Positions 41,978 through 53,268 of a stretch of DNA of 56,208 bases are shown in pieces. The notes beneath the pieces were generated by a model. The model was not told where the DNA came from. It saw only the letters and a list, made by a program, of their open reading frames with translations, and ran no database searches. The DNA comes from Pleurotus djamor. Lineage: Eukaryota > Basidiomycota > Agaricomycetes > Agaricales > Pleurotaceae. Both the position numbers and the translations under genes were made by a program. The first letter of the stretch is position 1. Each line of letters starts with the position of its first letter. The stretch lies in NCBI GenBank assembly GCA_029747585.1, contig JAPEVF010000276.1:1-56208 (forward strand), written 5' to 3'.

Positions 41978-44900
41978 ATGGCGGCCAGAAGGCAGCCTTC
42001 TACGACTTCACTTTCACGTTATGCGCGCACCAGCTCACCTCTCCAACACAAATCGTCGGATTTCTGTAATGCTTTCTGGGGACTTGCAGATGGGGGTGTT
42101 GATGTTTTGTTTGCGCGTATGCGAGGGGCACAGCGTTCAATGGATGAGCTTAGAAATTACTGGAAAGAAAGGTATGTCTTGAAGTTTCTAGATGCATTGG
42201 TCGGAGCCTACACATCTCGACAGAGCGATTATTGAGGAAGATTATGCCAAACGACTGGCGAAGTTATCCAAGGTTACGCTGGGTCGAGATGAAATAGGGT
42301 AAGCACCTTGCTCTACCTTCATTTCTCCGAGCCCCGTTATCGCGAAATGAGATGAGATGGGCCTGGCGCTATCAATATCTTGGATGCGGTCTAGCATTTG
42401 ACCAAAGCTGGTCACCTATGCCTGCCTCTGCTTTCTGCTGGCAGTGTCATTGATTGCATACGCGACGGGCAGCTCCTTTGTAGCGACACCCTTGTATCTG
42501 ATTCTTGGTTCACTAGAGAGCTTCGGAATTCGTTTGACACTCTGCGGTTAGAAACAGATAAGCAGGCTACGTCGCACCTCAACCTTGCCAACCAAATACG
42601 GGAACTCGAAGGTCAATCTGCAACGTTCTTGAACAAACAAGTTCACCACAAAAAGGTCTATCAGGGATCTGTGGAGAAAGCGTTCAAAGCCAAGCAGACT
42701 CAAGAATCGTATGTCAACAAAGCTCGCGAGAAATACGAGGCCGATTGCATTAGAATCAACTCGTATACCGCTCAGTCGACGTTGATGCAAGGCAAGGACT
42801 TGGACAAGATCCGCTTGAAGCTAGAACGCTCTCAGCAGACCGTTCAGTCCAATGAACGCGATTTCGCCAACTTCGCGAAGGCCCTCGCTGATACCACACA
42901 TAAATGGGAGCAAGACTGGAAAGTGTTTTGTGACTTGTGTCAAGACCTGGAAGAGGATCGTATGGAATTCATGAAGGACAACATGTGGGCTTATGCCAAC
43001 GCAATTTCAAGTGTCTGTGTCTCTGATGACGAGGTCGGTCCAATCAGTCTAGCTCTGATCATTGTTTGAATTAAACCCGGTATAGTCTTGTGAGAAAGTA
43101 CGCGTAGCTTTGGAGCAAATGGATCCAGAGAAGGAAATGGAGAATTTCGTTCGCGACTATGGGACAGGCCCCCAAATTCCAGATCCACCGCCATTTATCA
43201 ATTATGCGGCTCCTGATGCTGTACCATCTGCTGCCACTCGTCCTACCACCCATCCGGCTCGATACACTAGGAACACCAACCGGCCTGCTAAAGCAGCTCC
43301 GCCACCTGTTGAGGATGAAGAACCCATCCAAAATACAGCTGGCGTCGGTGCAGGAGGTAATTGGAAGGATGTCCAACCGGAAGAACAACCGTTAACTAGG
43401 CAGCCAACCCAAAGCAGAGGTAGAAGTCAGTCTATCTCGCAAGCCGGGAACCAGGCGCGCTCCTCCGTGAACGGTACCCATACCCGTGAAGGTGGTTCTG
43501 CCGAAACGAATGGAACACATGCTTACCGCAACGCTCAAAGTCGTCCCTCCTCCGTCTCCCCACATCCCCCTCCTCAGCAGCAGTCGCAACAATCGCAACC
43601 TCAGTCCCAAAGTCAGTCTCAGCAACAAACGTCAGCCCAGTCCAGCTTGTCGAGACGACCGACCTCCGTATCTGCTCCTCGCCAAGGAGAACCTTCTCGT
43701 ATTCCCCATGATCCTCTTGCCGATCCTATCGATCCCCGGGCTGAAACTTTTATCAAAGTGGGGGATAATGCCTACAGGGTTGACCTATCCCGAGACCCTC
43801 AACAAGCAAGCGGAATGTCTCCTAAGAGGAACGACACGGCTGGCCCCTCACGGCAAAGCCTAGCTACCCCTGGCGATACCGAAGATCCCCTTGCCAAACA
43901 GATGAAGGAACTGCAGCGCGCTGTCTCGACATCAGGTAGCGTTCGCAGGAAATCCGTAGTCGCTTCTCAGTCTTCACCACAAAAGCCTACGACGATGGCT
44001 GGCCCTTCGTCATCTTTATCCGCGCCTGGAACATCGAGGCAGATGCAAACACCGTCCCCTGCGAATAGCTCGATCAGCCATCAACCACAACAGATTCGCG
44101 ATTACCGCATGTCAGCTGAGTCTGTCGTCGGGTCGTACCCGCCGGCGTCAGTTTCTCGTGCCCCGTCGCCTAAGCCGCCAACTGCCGAGTTCATGAAGCC
44201 CCAGCATAGCGGACAACGTCCTGGTTCCGACCATGTGGATGCCGTAGTCGCCGATTACGAACAATCTCTCCCTGGCGAACGAAAGAGTGTCAGCCGTCGT
44301 GGCAGCTATATCGGACCGTCGCCTAGCCAATTCGGGGCAACTCAACCGAATCATCCTGCGTCTACCCAAGGGCAGAGCCTTACTCGTCCTCCCAGCCAAG
44401 TCGGACATGCTGGAATTGGTGCCCATGGATCTCGTAGTCCTAGTCCACAGCCGATGATGCAAGGTCCTAGTCCCACACCGAGTCCTAGTCGCGGAGGATA
44501 TGTCCCTCCTAACCAAAATCTCGGCATGGGACATCCCATGCCTCAGAATCATCGTGCTGTGAGCCCGAACAACGTTGGAATCGCTCTCGATCCGAGTGGA
44601 AGGGTGCTTCATGATGAAATGGCTAACAGATATCAGCAACCCCGTCAACCTTCGATGCAACAGCAACAACAACAGCAACAGCCACCGCCTCAGCAACAAC
44701 AACCACTTCATCAACAACCGACGGGCTACAACGCCCAACCACGTCGGACGAGCTACATGGCGCCGACCCATACTGGCATGGTCCCACCGCCTCCGCCCAA
44801 CCAGCAGCCTCAATATGGCGCCCCTGGACCTCAGCCTCAACAATACGTACCTCCACCTCCTCCACTAACGTATCAGCAACCCGCACAGCAGCAGCAGCCG

Positions 44901-45502
44901 TCCTACGGGAGTTTGCAACATATCCCTCCTCAACCAACGTACACACCTGCGCCGTATCAACAACAACAACCCATGCAACAGTACCAACCACCTATGGGAG
45001 GTGGGTACGGTAGTGGTAGTATGGGAAGCATCGGTCGGAATATGTCTCTTGGCGCTGGCGCTGGGGGAGGTTATTACAATGCTCCGATCAATGGTGTTCC
45101 TCAACAGCAGCAGCAACAGCAGCAAGGATTGAGACAACCTCAGCAACAACAACCCTATCGTGAGCCGAGCCCTGCAATGGCTCCGCCTCAACCAGCTGCC
45201 CCTCCTGGTCCAGGACAGGTGACTGGGCAAACCACGGAGGATGGCAAGCCTATCCTATTCTATGGTGAGCGAAGTACAGAATCTTACCGCCGTTTCGATA
45301 TGAACTCACACTTGTTTCTCTAGTGCAAACGCTGTACGACTACTCGGCCACCATTGATGAAGAGTTTGATTTCCAAGCTGGGGATATCATTGCTGTTACG
45401 GCTACGCCTGAAGACGGTTGGTGGAGTGGGGAGTTACTGGATGAGACCAGGAGGAGGAGGGGACAACATATCTTCCCGAGTAATTTTGTCCGTTTGTTCT
45501 GA
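41978..45502 (+). CDS. F-BAR and SH3 protein of the Cdc15/Imp2/Hof1 type (1,047 aa)
   Basis: Cdc15-type proteins bind the plasma membrane at the septum and scaffold the contractile ring. Five exons (41978-42171, 42224-42298, 42517-43033, 43086-45264, 45324-45502) sum to exactly 1,048 codons with stop. The F-BAR domain (about residues 25-300) shows FCNAFWGLADGGVDVLFARM, RAIIEEDYAKRLAKLSK, GELRNSFDTLRLETDK and a long coiled coil. A 680-residue disordered linker follows, rich in Ser, Pro and Gln with several poly-Gln runs (43600-43640, 44655-44710, 45100-45130). The C-terminal SH3 domain has ALYDY-like TLYDYSATIDEEFDFQAGD, the WW pair in EDGWWSGEL and FPSNFVRLF. In yeasts the linker is heavily phosphorylated to control ring recruitment. 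Confidence 0.92.
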
Positions 45503-45766
45503 TGATGCATTAGCTTTCTTTCTTGCTTTAGACTTATCGGACTTGTTGCGTACTTATAAGTAGCATTTGTATCGATTTATTGTAACGGCAAGGTCGCTGT
45601 GCTTGATTCTCGAGAGTGCTAATATCCGTCACGTCCCCCAACTTCAGCGCTTCAGCGTTCAACGTTACGTTCGTCGACGGCCTCAACGTTTCAAATTTAA
45701 AATTCAACGTTCAACGTCAACACCCATCCAACGACCCTCCACTCCACCAACATAAAGACCGTTGTT
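45503..45766. other. 3' flank of the F-BAR gene
   Basis: Contains four clustered AACGTT / CAACGTT repeats around 45656-45720. No gene. Confidence 0.4.
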
Positions 45767-46003
45767 CTAACCCATTTTACCCGTATTCGTATTAGATTGA
45801 GTTTTGGCATGGTGGGCGGGCCATCCGACCTTCTACGATACAATCGGTGATTCAAAATAACATGAGGAGGAACTTACCCCTTGTTCATATTCATTTCCCC
45901 TTCTCTCGGTATCATTCCTCACCAGAACGCTCACATCAACGGCCTCCATGCTAACCTCATGTTTGATGTCGTTGCGGTCTAGCACGGGTACACCCACCAC
46001 CAT
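45767..46003 (-). CDS. Possible very small gene (63 aa)
   Basis: Exons 45878-46003 and 45767-45832 join across a gtaagt...tcgtag intron and sum to 64 codons with stop. The peptide is hydrophilic (MVVGVPVLDRNDIKHEVSME...). An in-frame extension upstream is possible. No homology recognised; support is only splice and frame. Confidence 0.3.
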
Positions 46004-46659
46004 TTTTCTGCTGGATTTCTGATTCTTCCGAAACACCTACTTGCGAGCCGACTCTTTGCGGTAACTTTGTTCTTGGCTCCTGTGCTTGAGGCAGCCCAGT
46101 GCTTTGTATGGAAAACGGAGATAGCGCTGTTTGCAGCTGTCATCAGCTGGTCTCCTGCCATATGAGATCAGTTGGAGAAGACATGCTGGGTACTATAAAG
46201 AGGACTCGGAGCCCAAACCACTTGAACACTGCCCTTTTCTGTCCCTCTACCTCTACCTCTACCTCCCCGCCGTTCACGGGCAGGCATTCTCGCCTTCAAA
46301 CTCGGTCGGATCCTCTAACCAGTGGACCTCTAGACCAGCGGAATCAATAGTGGTCGAATTTCAAGTCGACCTTACCGTTTAGCGTTTGGCGACCTGCTGC
46401 ACAGAGAGACTCAGACTCAGATTGGCGAAGTGATAACTATTGTTGATCACAAACCCGCTCGTCCCCCTTTGTCTCAAGTTCCTCGCTTGTCTCGGAGGAT
46501 CGGAGCCAAAAGAGCATAACAATACATCATTTACGGCCCAGCTTTAAATACCAGCGGATCCGATTTATCCTCAATCGCACCTTTGCAACCTCCCTCCTCC
46601 TGCGACTTCGCTACCTACCACTTACATCGCCGTGCTCAGCACCACCGCTACTTCACATC

Positions 46660-46923
46660 ATGCGAGCCGTCATCTCAATCTACGAACACCCAGACTACTC
46701 AGATTCGGAGGGCTCAAAGCTAGAGACGAAAGGTGTCTTGTGTGCTGCAGTTGGCGCAATAACGCTAGCCGTTGCTGGTACACTGGCGGTTTACCGCTTC
46801 ACGGACGTGGTGAAGGGCAAGAATGTTGGGTGGGTACTAGCCCGTTTCCTCTCGTCTTCAGCGAGCCTAACCTCACTGTTTCAGTTCTCTACATTGATGA
46901 TTCTGAATCATTCATCGCCATGA
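46660..46923 (+). CDS. Small single-pass membrane protein candidate
   Basis: ATG 46660 opens 87 codons unspliced. The start MRAVISIYEHPDYSDSEGSK is hydrophilic and is followed by one helix, GVLCAAVGAITLAVAGTLAV. After KNVG at about 46830 splicing is probable. One option leads into a second frame (VLYIDDSESFIAMTCHDH) that stays open to 47171, but its intron would be only 32 bases. A tttaaata element lies about 120 bases upstream. No family recognised. Confidence 0.4.
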   Translation: MRAVISIYEHPDYSDSEGSKLETKGVLCAAVGAITLAVAGTLAVYRFTDVVKGKNVGWVLARFLSSSASLTSLFQFSTLMILNHSSP

Positions 46924-47721
46924 CCTGCCACGACCACACCATCTCGTTTGATGTGATTGTTATCATTCCCGTCAACACCATTACTCCCGCTAACGACTCC
47001 AACAGTCTACCCATCCATCAACTCCGCATGTTTCAATCGCCTTCGCTTCTACGCGTCGCTAAACGGCCTTCCAATCCATCCTCATTGTTCACGGCATTTC
47101 GCGTTCCTCTTGTGGATTTCAGTGTAATATACTTATTCTGTAACCTTGTACCAGCCCCGCCAGGTTCGTAGACACGAACCGATGTAATGTATGTCTTCCT
47201 TAGTGTCACACTTCTCGCAACATTTTCTCCCTTATGGATATGCTTTCGGCGAGATGAGGCTTCCGAATTCGAGGATCGCGGTATTTTTGGGACCCGTTCC
47301 CACCTGAACCGGAGACAAGCTCGATGTGATGGGCCACACAATACAGCATCATCGGAGCCGGGTAATGGTGCCCTAAGAATGAACCAATCACACAGCACGT
47401 TGAGGAACCGGAAAGGGAATGGAATACTCGAGGTGTTTAGGAACAACAACGTGCACCGGAACGTGGACGGAGTGAAATAAAGGATGTGCGTGGTCAAGGC
47501 GACACGCGACGGTACTGTGGGTCAATAGCGAGCCTGTATGAAAGGGCGGGGCCGCATAAAAGTCGAGCTAGTGAGACACGATGCAAGGACGGAACGAAAT
47601 TTCGGATATGCTTACGAGAGGTACACTTACGAACACATCCTATCCTGACCCGAGCACATTTACGATCAAAACCAATAGTCCTCAAATACACTGGCATACA
47701 CCTGACCAAACCACGTATATT
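46924..47721. other. 3' region between small membrane gene and coatomer zeta
   Basis: May include a second exon of the preceding gene (open frame to 47171). Otherwise no supported gene on either strand; frames at 47033-47497 (-) and 47187-47480 (+) lack domains and splice logic. Confidence 0.35.
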
Positions 47722-48421
47722 TTACAGCTGTCCTATCCTTTGCTGCATCTTCTCTTTGACCGTTTGGTAGGCGTTCATGATGGTTTGTTCGTTGATAACG
47801 ATCTCGGTGGTGTCTGGCCTTGGGCGGCTTACACGAGAGGCGATAGCAGGGGCGTCGGTATCTATGATTATGCTAGAAGAAGCAAGGATGGTTATCATAT
47901 CATGGCGCTGGTTTGGTTGTGGATGCGGCTTACCCATCATCAATCGTCTCATCAAGACATAGCAGCACCAGGTCGAGGTTCTCCAGTACCCCTCGCTTCT
48001 CAAGTTGATTGCGCAGGAGCATTTGTAGGGCATCCGTGAGCGCTGTGAGGGCCGATGATATCATGAGTTCGTTCTCTTGCGGCCCAGCAATGAGGTAGAG
48101 TATCAGGTCAAGTGAATGCCGATAGACAGCCAAGTGCCCGTCATAGAGGATCAGATCACCTAAATAACACGCAACAGCACCAGATAAACACGTCAACATC
48201 GAGAACCCCGAGCCCGAGACTGCATATATGCGTTACGAACCTCCAGGCTTCTTAGTTTTCTGCCATAGACCCTTTTCAAATGCTTTCTGCTCCTTCAGCG
48301 TGGCCAAACCTTTTGGTTCACCATTAGGATGACCCTTGGGTCGGTAGTATTTTGCGAGGACGCGATGGCCTTCGGTGTCCAGGACAATGAAGCCTGATAT
48401 GCTGTATAATGAGAGGTTCAT
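47722..48421 (-). CDS. RET3: Coatomer subunit zeta (185 aa)
   Basis: Zeta-COP is part of the F-subcomplex of the COPI coat and pairs with gamma-COP in Golgi-to-ER retrograde transport. Exons 48241-48421, 47934-48159 and 47722-47872 sum to exactly 186 codons with stop. The longin-fold motifs are nearly textbook: [48 protein letters not shown], then [59 protein letters not shown] and [20 protein letters not shown]. Length fits the family. It is divergent to ERV1. Confidence 0.95.
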
Positions 48422-48648
48422 CTATTTGGATTCAGAGTCGTGATGGCGTGTAGGCCAGTATAACACTCACGCCAGACATGGTGATGGAGGCTTGGCGACG
48501 TGATGGTTCGTGAGCAAGAGGTGGTGTTCGTCGTCGATGCCAATGACGGTTTACACGTTACGGGCGTCTTGCGGAACCTAAATTTAGACGCTCGCTCGTG
48601 TCGCGACCCCCAATTGAAGATTACTCATACGCCTACGATTTGCATACG
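48422..48648. promoter_or_regulatory. Divergent promoter, coatomer zeta / ERV1
   Basis: 227 bases between ATG 48421 (minus) and ATG 48649 (plus). No TATA box seen. The ERV1 frame is open without ATG for a further 51 bases upstream, so 48649 is the first possible start. Confidence 0.45.
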
Positions 48649-49227
48649 ATGACGACCGAATCGACTCCGAGCCCCCCAAAACTACCACCAGGCATGGTCA
48701 TGGGTCCCGACGGTAAGCCTTGCAAAATATGCTCAAGTAACGCGGCATTTCGCCAGTGGAAACAACTCGCAGCGAAGCCGGAATCCAAGGCCAAAGCGTC
48801 TTCAGCCGCGGCNGGGGCAGTCGCGGCTGCAGCTGGCGTTGCGGCGACCCATTCTGCGAATGAACAAACCGCTTCTTCCCGACCCACCGACTGCCCACCC
48901 GATGTGGAACAGCTTGGACGAGCAACATGGACGTTTCTACATACGACCGCGGCTTATTATCCAGAACGTCCTACTCCAGTGCAACGCGCGAATATGCTCT
49001 CGTTGCTGCGCTCGCTACCAATCCTATATCCGTGCTCCTGGTGCGCGTCACATCTGGAGGACAACATGAAGGATCATCCACCAGACGTGAGTGGACGTGC
49101 TGGGTTGAGTCGGTGGTTGTGCGAGCGCCATAACGATGTCAATGAGCGCTTGGGTAAGCCCAACTTCGACTGCTCCAAGACAGATGAGAGGTGGAAAGAT
49201 GGACCCAGCGATGGGAGCTGTGATTAG
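48649..49227 (+). CDS. ERV1: FAD-linked sulfhydryl oxidase Erv1/ALR (192 aa)
   Basis: Erv1 works with Mia40 in the mitochondrial intermembrane space, reoxidising Mia40 and passing electrons to cytochrome c. The single exon runs from ATG 48649 to TAG 49225-49227. The N-terminal shuttle region has a CxxC (GPDGKPCKICSSN) and an Ala-rich linker containing one N at 48813 that here does not shift the frame. The FAD domain shows LGRATWTFLHTTAAYYPERP, the active-site CxxC in ILYPCSWCASHL, and WLCERHNDVNERLGKPNFDC, which supplies the FAD-binding CxHNxVN motif and the structural Cys. Length and motif order are standard, and the lack of introns is notable among its neighbours. Confidence 0.95.
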   Translation: MTTESTPSPPKLPPGMVMGPDGKPCKICSSNAAFRQWKQLAAKPESKAKASSAAXGAVAAAAGVAATHSANEQTASSRPTDCPPDVEQLGRATWTFLHTTAAYYPERPTPVQRANMLSLLRSLPILYPCSWCASHLEDNMKDHPPDVSGRAGLSRWLCERHNDVNERLGKPNFDCSKTDERWKDGPSDGSCD

Positions 49228-49768
49228 ACGTTCGTGAGTCTTGGTTGTCGATCTCCCTCGACCTTGCAGGCTCAGGATTTTTGTTTAGGATAGAAAGGCC
49301 CCCCTACTTATTAGAAAAAGTGTTTGAGCTACCCCACCCCTCAATAATCTCCACTCATTGTCCGTGTCAATCCACAACGTTTGAAAAGCCGACGCTTGGA
49401 TTGATTAACTTCAGCATGTCTTCAATACTGCACACATACATATTGATTTCGACGCGGACTAGTTGAAGTCATCGTACCTCCATTCAGGTAGCGCGACAGT
49501 GGACTTTGCGACTTCTGACTCGACTCGCATCCTGCACAAACACTGGCGTTCTGGCGCCTCGGGGGCCAGTACTCGGTGCTCAGTACTCAGTGGCCATCAG
49601 CGGAGTGATAATCCTCGTTATTTGTTCCTCCCTGATGCCGTGCAGAAGGTCATCGACNTACTTACATAGCTTGGACGAAAGAGATAGTCGAAACCGAAAC
49701 CATACTNTTCGTTGCATTTCCTGTAATAACAACATGATATACTCTACCAATAATTGGAGCAGTCAAGT
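49228..49768. other. Convergent 3' region
   Basis: Between ERV1 and DUF6534 copy 2. Ns at 49658 and 49707. No gene recognised. Confidence 0.4.
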
Positions 49769-51974
49769 CTACACTGCTTCGGCTCGTCCATTGTTTCTCG
49801 TGGAATTCATTTCATACGCTGCGTGAATTGACGGTTCGGAGCGCTTTGCTGCAAGGAAGGTGAAATCATCCACATTCTTCCGGTGTNGAGAGATAGATAT
49901 AGAGTGTGTGTGAGTTTCGCACTTGATTGGCGCAAGCAAGGGAAGTGTACCTCAGACGTAGGGTGCGATNCCTTCGTCGAGAAGGAGCTCCCGAAGTGGA
50001 ATTTGTCCCTGAAGCTTTTGCCTCTCCCGAAGTCAACATCCAATCCTGACTTGGAGACAGGGGTTTCGTTGTTGAGTTCATTNCGCATATACTCGCGCGA
50101 ATTCATCCTGAACGAGAAGGACGTTATCGCAGTTCCATATAGCCCCAGGAAGTATAGGATCTGAGCTCACGCAGAAAGGAGGGTGTTGAAATACGCTGGG
50201 TGGAAAANGTGAANAAGTTAAGTTTGAGGGGGTCGGTCACGACTTACTCTTAGGAGAGAGGAAACCCAGCCCACCGTAGATGGTTGCACGGGGGAAAGCC
50301 AAGAACTAGAGATGCATGTCAATTGATAGCGACGCAACAGCACCGATAGCAGATATTCTGACCGTTACAAGTTCAAATATTGATAACAAGCTTCATGAAG
50401 TAATCAGTGAACCCCAAAACGCCGAGAAACTCTTTTGTATGGGAGAACTTACGTAGTGAGCAAGTTGGTGTTGACAGTGAACACGATGAGGAGCTTTATG
50501 ACATGATCGCTTCTACAGTGAACGGTAAGGCGGGAAATAANTTGACATGACAGAGGAACGNACTTCTTCACCCCAGACCTCGAACGGTAAAGGGTGGATG
50601 CTAAGANTTCTTTANGAGGGCCATGCCTATGCNTATTTNTAAGTAGGACTTACACAGAGCAAAGGTGATAAACACGTCGAAAGCGATTCTGCTGGCCGCA
50701 GACAACTTGTAAGCGAGCTATCAAANCAAAAGATCGTCACTTGACTACTCTTGTAACAGATTGATCGAAACTGACCAGGAAGTCGGGCGTATTGACAGTC
50801 AAGAGACGGTGATTGAAACCGGCGATGGCCAGGTCTGAAGAGAAGCAATATGTCAATACCATGTCATCCACATTCAGTNGCACGTGAAGCGTACCAACTG
50901 AGCTTCCTAAACCATGTGCGTACATCAGTTTGATGTATGAAAAGGCACAGACCACAATGGAGTCTCACCAAATGAGAATAAGGCCAGTAACACCTAGAGG
51001 AGATATGAAAGACGCGCTTTAACCAAGTGGTAGCGCNACGGATCGATGAATTGCGCACAGTGATCAAGGAGATTGAGGTTCGTGGAACTCGACCGAGAGA
51101 AGCACCCGAGAATGCCCAAACACGCCAAGAAAAGAAGCTGTCGAAATCAGGGGATTAGTATGAGGTTACTTCCCAGATCAAAGAGAGANANNAANGGGGT
51201 TACAGTTGACAGAGGAGGACNGCACATGTCTGACCGGCGAAACACTCAATACCTCAGTGCTTCTTGCAAAGACAGGAAAGGACGTACCGCGCTTATTGAT
51301 TGGGCCTAGTCAAAAGGTGTTAAAAGAGATATAATGCCGAACAAAGAGCGACCTACATATGTAAATCTGGAAGAAGGTGTAAGAAACTGGGACAGCGGTC
51401 AACCGTAGCCAATCTTGGCACGCACACTTCTGCGCTAGCCGCGCCTCCCGATGCGAGAGCAAAGGGGTTTAAAAAGTCGCTTATCAAGAACTTGTACATG
51501 GAAGCCGTGATCATTGCTTGATGGGTAGTATCGACCAGCTTCATGTAGAGGGTTCGTCATAAATAGACAGTATATTCACATGAATAGTCGAGCTTACGCT
51601 ACAAAATTCAATCGTAAGTCAGTTGAACCCCGAGCTTCAGAAAGGACATAAGCTTCACAAGATGAACAAGATTAACATCCTTATCCATGGTCTGTCGGCT
51701 TGAGTTCGCTTTCCGGTGACGTATAAAAACATTTGAAGGCAGATAATTCCGTATAGACTGTCGCAGGTTAGACACAGTTAGAATTGGAGGAGACACGCTT
51801 TGATTAGAAGACAAACAGCATCGACAAATTCGCGCCGATAAACAGTGCACCGAGGGTGTTGTCGAAAGACGGTAGCGCAAGCCCAGGTATCGGAACTGGA
51901 CCATTTGGCGCAGCACCTGGTATGTTGGTAGGCATACCTGGCGGTGCTGGGGGGATCGTTGGAGTAGTAGACAT
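49769..51974 (-). CDS. DUF6534-type multi-pass membrane protein, copy 2
   Basis: A paralogue of the 36-38 kb gene in opposite orientation, with the same exon pattern. The start MSTTPTIPPAPPGMPTNIPG is followed by FDNTLGALFIGANLSML. Recognisable exons give LYGIICLQMFLYVTGKRTQ, KLVDTTHQAMITASMYKFL, LALFSF, MNSREYM and SKSGLDVDFGRGKSFRDKFH. The last exon (VDDFTFLAAKRSEPSIHAA) ends at TAG 49769-49771. At least a dozen Ns lie in the gene (49887-51195), so middle exons cannot all be read and intactness cannot be judged. The function of the family is unknown. Confidence 0.65.
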
Positions 51975-52448
51975 GAGAAAAGTATGATAGACGAAGGGAA
52001 CGTCCAAGCCATTGATATGTTCTTGTATTTATACGAGCATGGAGTGAGATCTCGTCGCCCCCCACTAGAGCATTAATCCGAAGATCCGTCATTGCGCAGC
52101 GGGAGTTCTGGTAAGCAAGACGGAATATTTTCCTATGAGGAGCAATGCGGTGGGTGAAATCAATACCCAATGATGGTTTCAGAGATATCGAGGAGTCGAG
52201 TGGGAGACAGATGTCGAAGGAAAATGACATGCAGACGGATGTGGGAATGTGTAATTTGTGATTCGAGTGGTAAGGACGGCAATTTTGAGGGATAAGGTCG
52301 AACGGCTACAAGTTACCGAGGCCGAGAAGCTGGGAGCGAGCTTCTGATGATCAGTCCGGCTGCAGTCCCAAGGCGATAACGAAGGCGAGTGGTCCCATGA
52401 AGAGTAGGCGCCTTTCAGAGTAGTTTGCCCGAGAGCCCACGGTGTGAT
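51975..52448. other. Upstream of DUF6534 copy 2
   Basis: Promoter side of the minus-strand gene; a ttgtatttatac stretch at about 52022-52033 may hold its TATA element. No other gene. Confidence 0.35.
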
Positions 52449-53171
52449 CGGTGATCCAGGGGGCACCCAGCCGAAGAATCCGACCATCCAACCCCCCTCA
52501 GGGTGCAAGCCGTGGGAACAAAATTTCTGACACTGATTCCATCTCAGTTTCAAAGTCAGCTGAGTCCTAGTGACGACGTATAAACTTGCAATCGTACTCG
52601 CAAGTTATATTTTGACTCTTATAATTGAAATTTCTACACCTCAATACGAGTCTTGTAACGTTTCGGGCTGCCCTAATAGCTCTCCTGCAGCGAGTCTGGC
52701 TGTGGCGGCTTGGATTATTATTCGGTTCACCTGACAAATCTACAATCCCGACCGTGAGTTCAAGGAGTCAGCCATTTATCACCAAGCAGCTCTCAAAACA
52801 GCCTAGTAGCAAGTGAGAGTATCAAAGGCCAGTTCTACGCCCCGCGTCGTACACGAAGCTAAAAATTGTCGCTCCCAACCATCCACTGTTTTGTCATTGG
52901 ATTGCACAAAAGCGTCGTAATGCACTTGGTCGAGAAAAATCACACTTATATCTCACATAAATATGACTAAAAAANGAAAAAGGCGTATACGGAGTGAACT
53001 TGATTGAGTACCAAACTACGAGTTGACGACAACTCTGCGCTCCTAGCGCCCCTCGCCTCCTGTCCCAAAAGCTGAGATTGAATTACAGGTGACCAGGTGA
53101 GTTCCCACGGCTTGCACCCTGAGGGGGGTTGGATGGTCGGATTCTTCGGCTGGGTGCCCCCTGCGGTGATC
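52449..53171. mobile_element. Non-autonomous hAT-type element with 63-bp TIRs and 8-bp TSD
   Basis: Left terminal inverted repeat 52457-52519 and right repeat 53101-53163 are perfect reverse complements over 63 bases, starting CAGGGGGCACCC. The element (707 bp) is flanked on both sides by the same 8 bases, CGGTGATC (52449-52456 and 53164-53171). CAGGG ends and 8-bp target duplications define the hAT superfamily. No transposase frame is inside; interior frames are short. Perfect repeats and target duplication indicate recent insertion. The right end lies about 100 bases from the dehydrogenase ATG. One N is at 52976 in an A run. Confidence 0.95.
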
Positions 53172-53268
53172 TCGTTTATCTCGATCAGGGAAGCATGCTG
53201 GAAACCACATAATAAACATTCCACCTCGATGTTGGCAACGTTGCACCAACCTTCCAAACGACCTCAGG

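Noticed and set aside
44148..44843. 231-codon minus-strand frame inside the F-BAR gene
   Set aside because: Antisense shadow of the Gln/Pro/Ser-rich linker; Leu/Arg runs are the complement of CAG/CAA repeats.
46244..46270. CTCTAC hexamer run as a telomeric or satellite repeat
   Set aside because: Only about four units, interstitial, not the TTAGGG type.
51015..51100. tRNA-like sequence (aaccaagtggtagcg ... ggttcg)
   Set aside because: It lies in an intron of DUF6534 copy 2, does not fold into a cloverleaf with a proper acceptor stem, and the neighbouring exon (LALFSF) aligns with copy 1.
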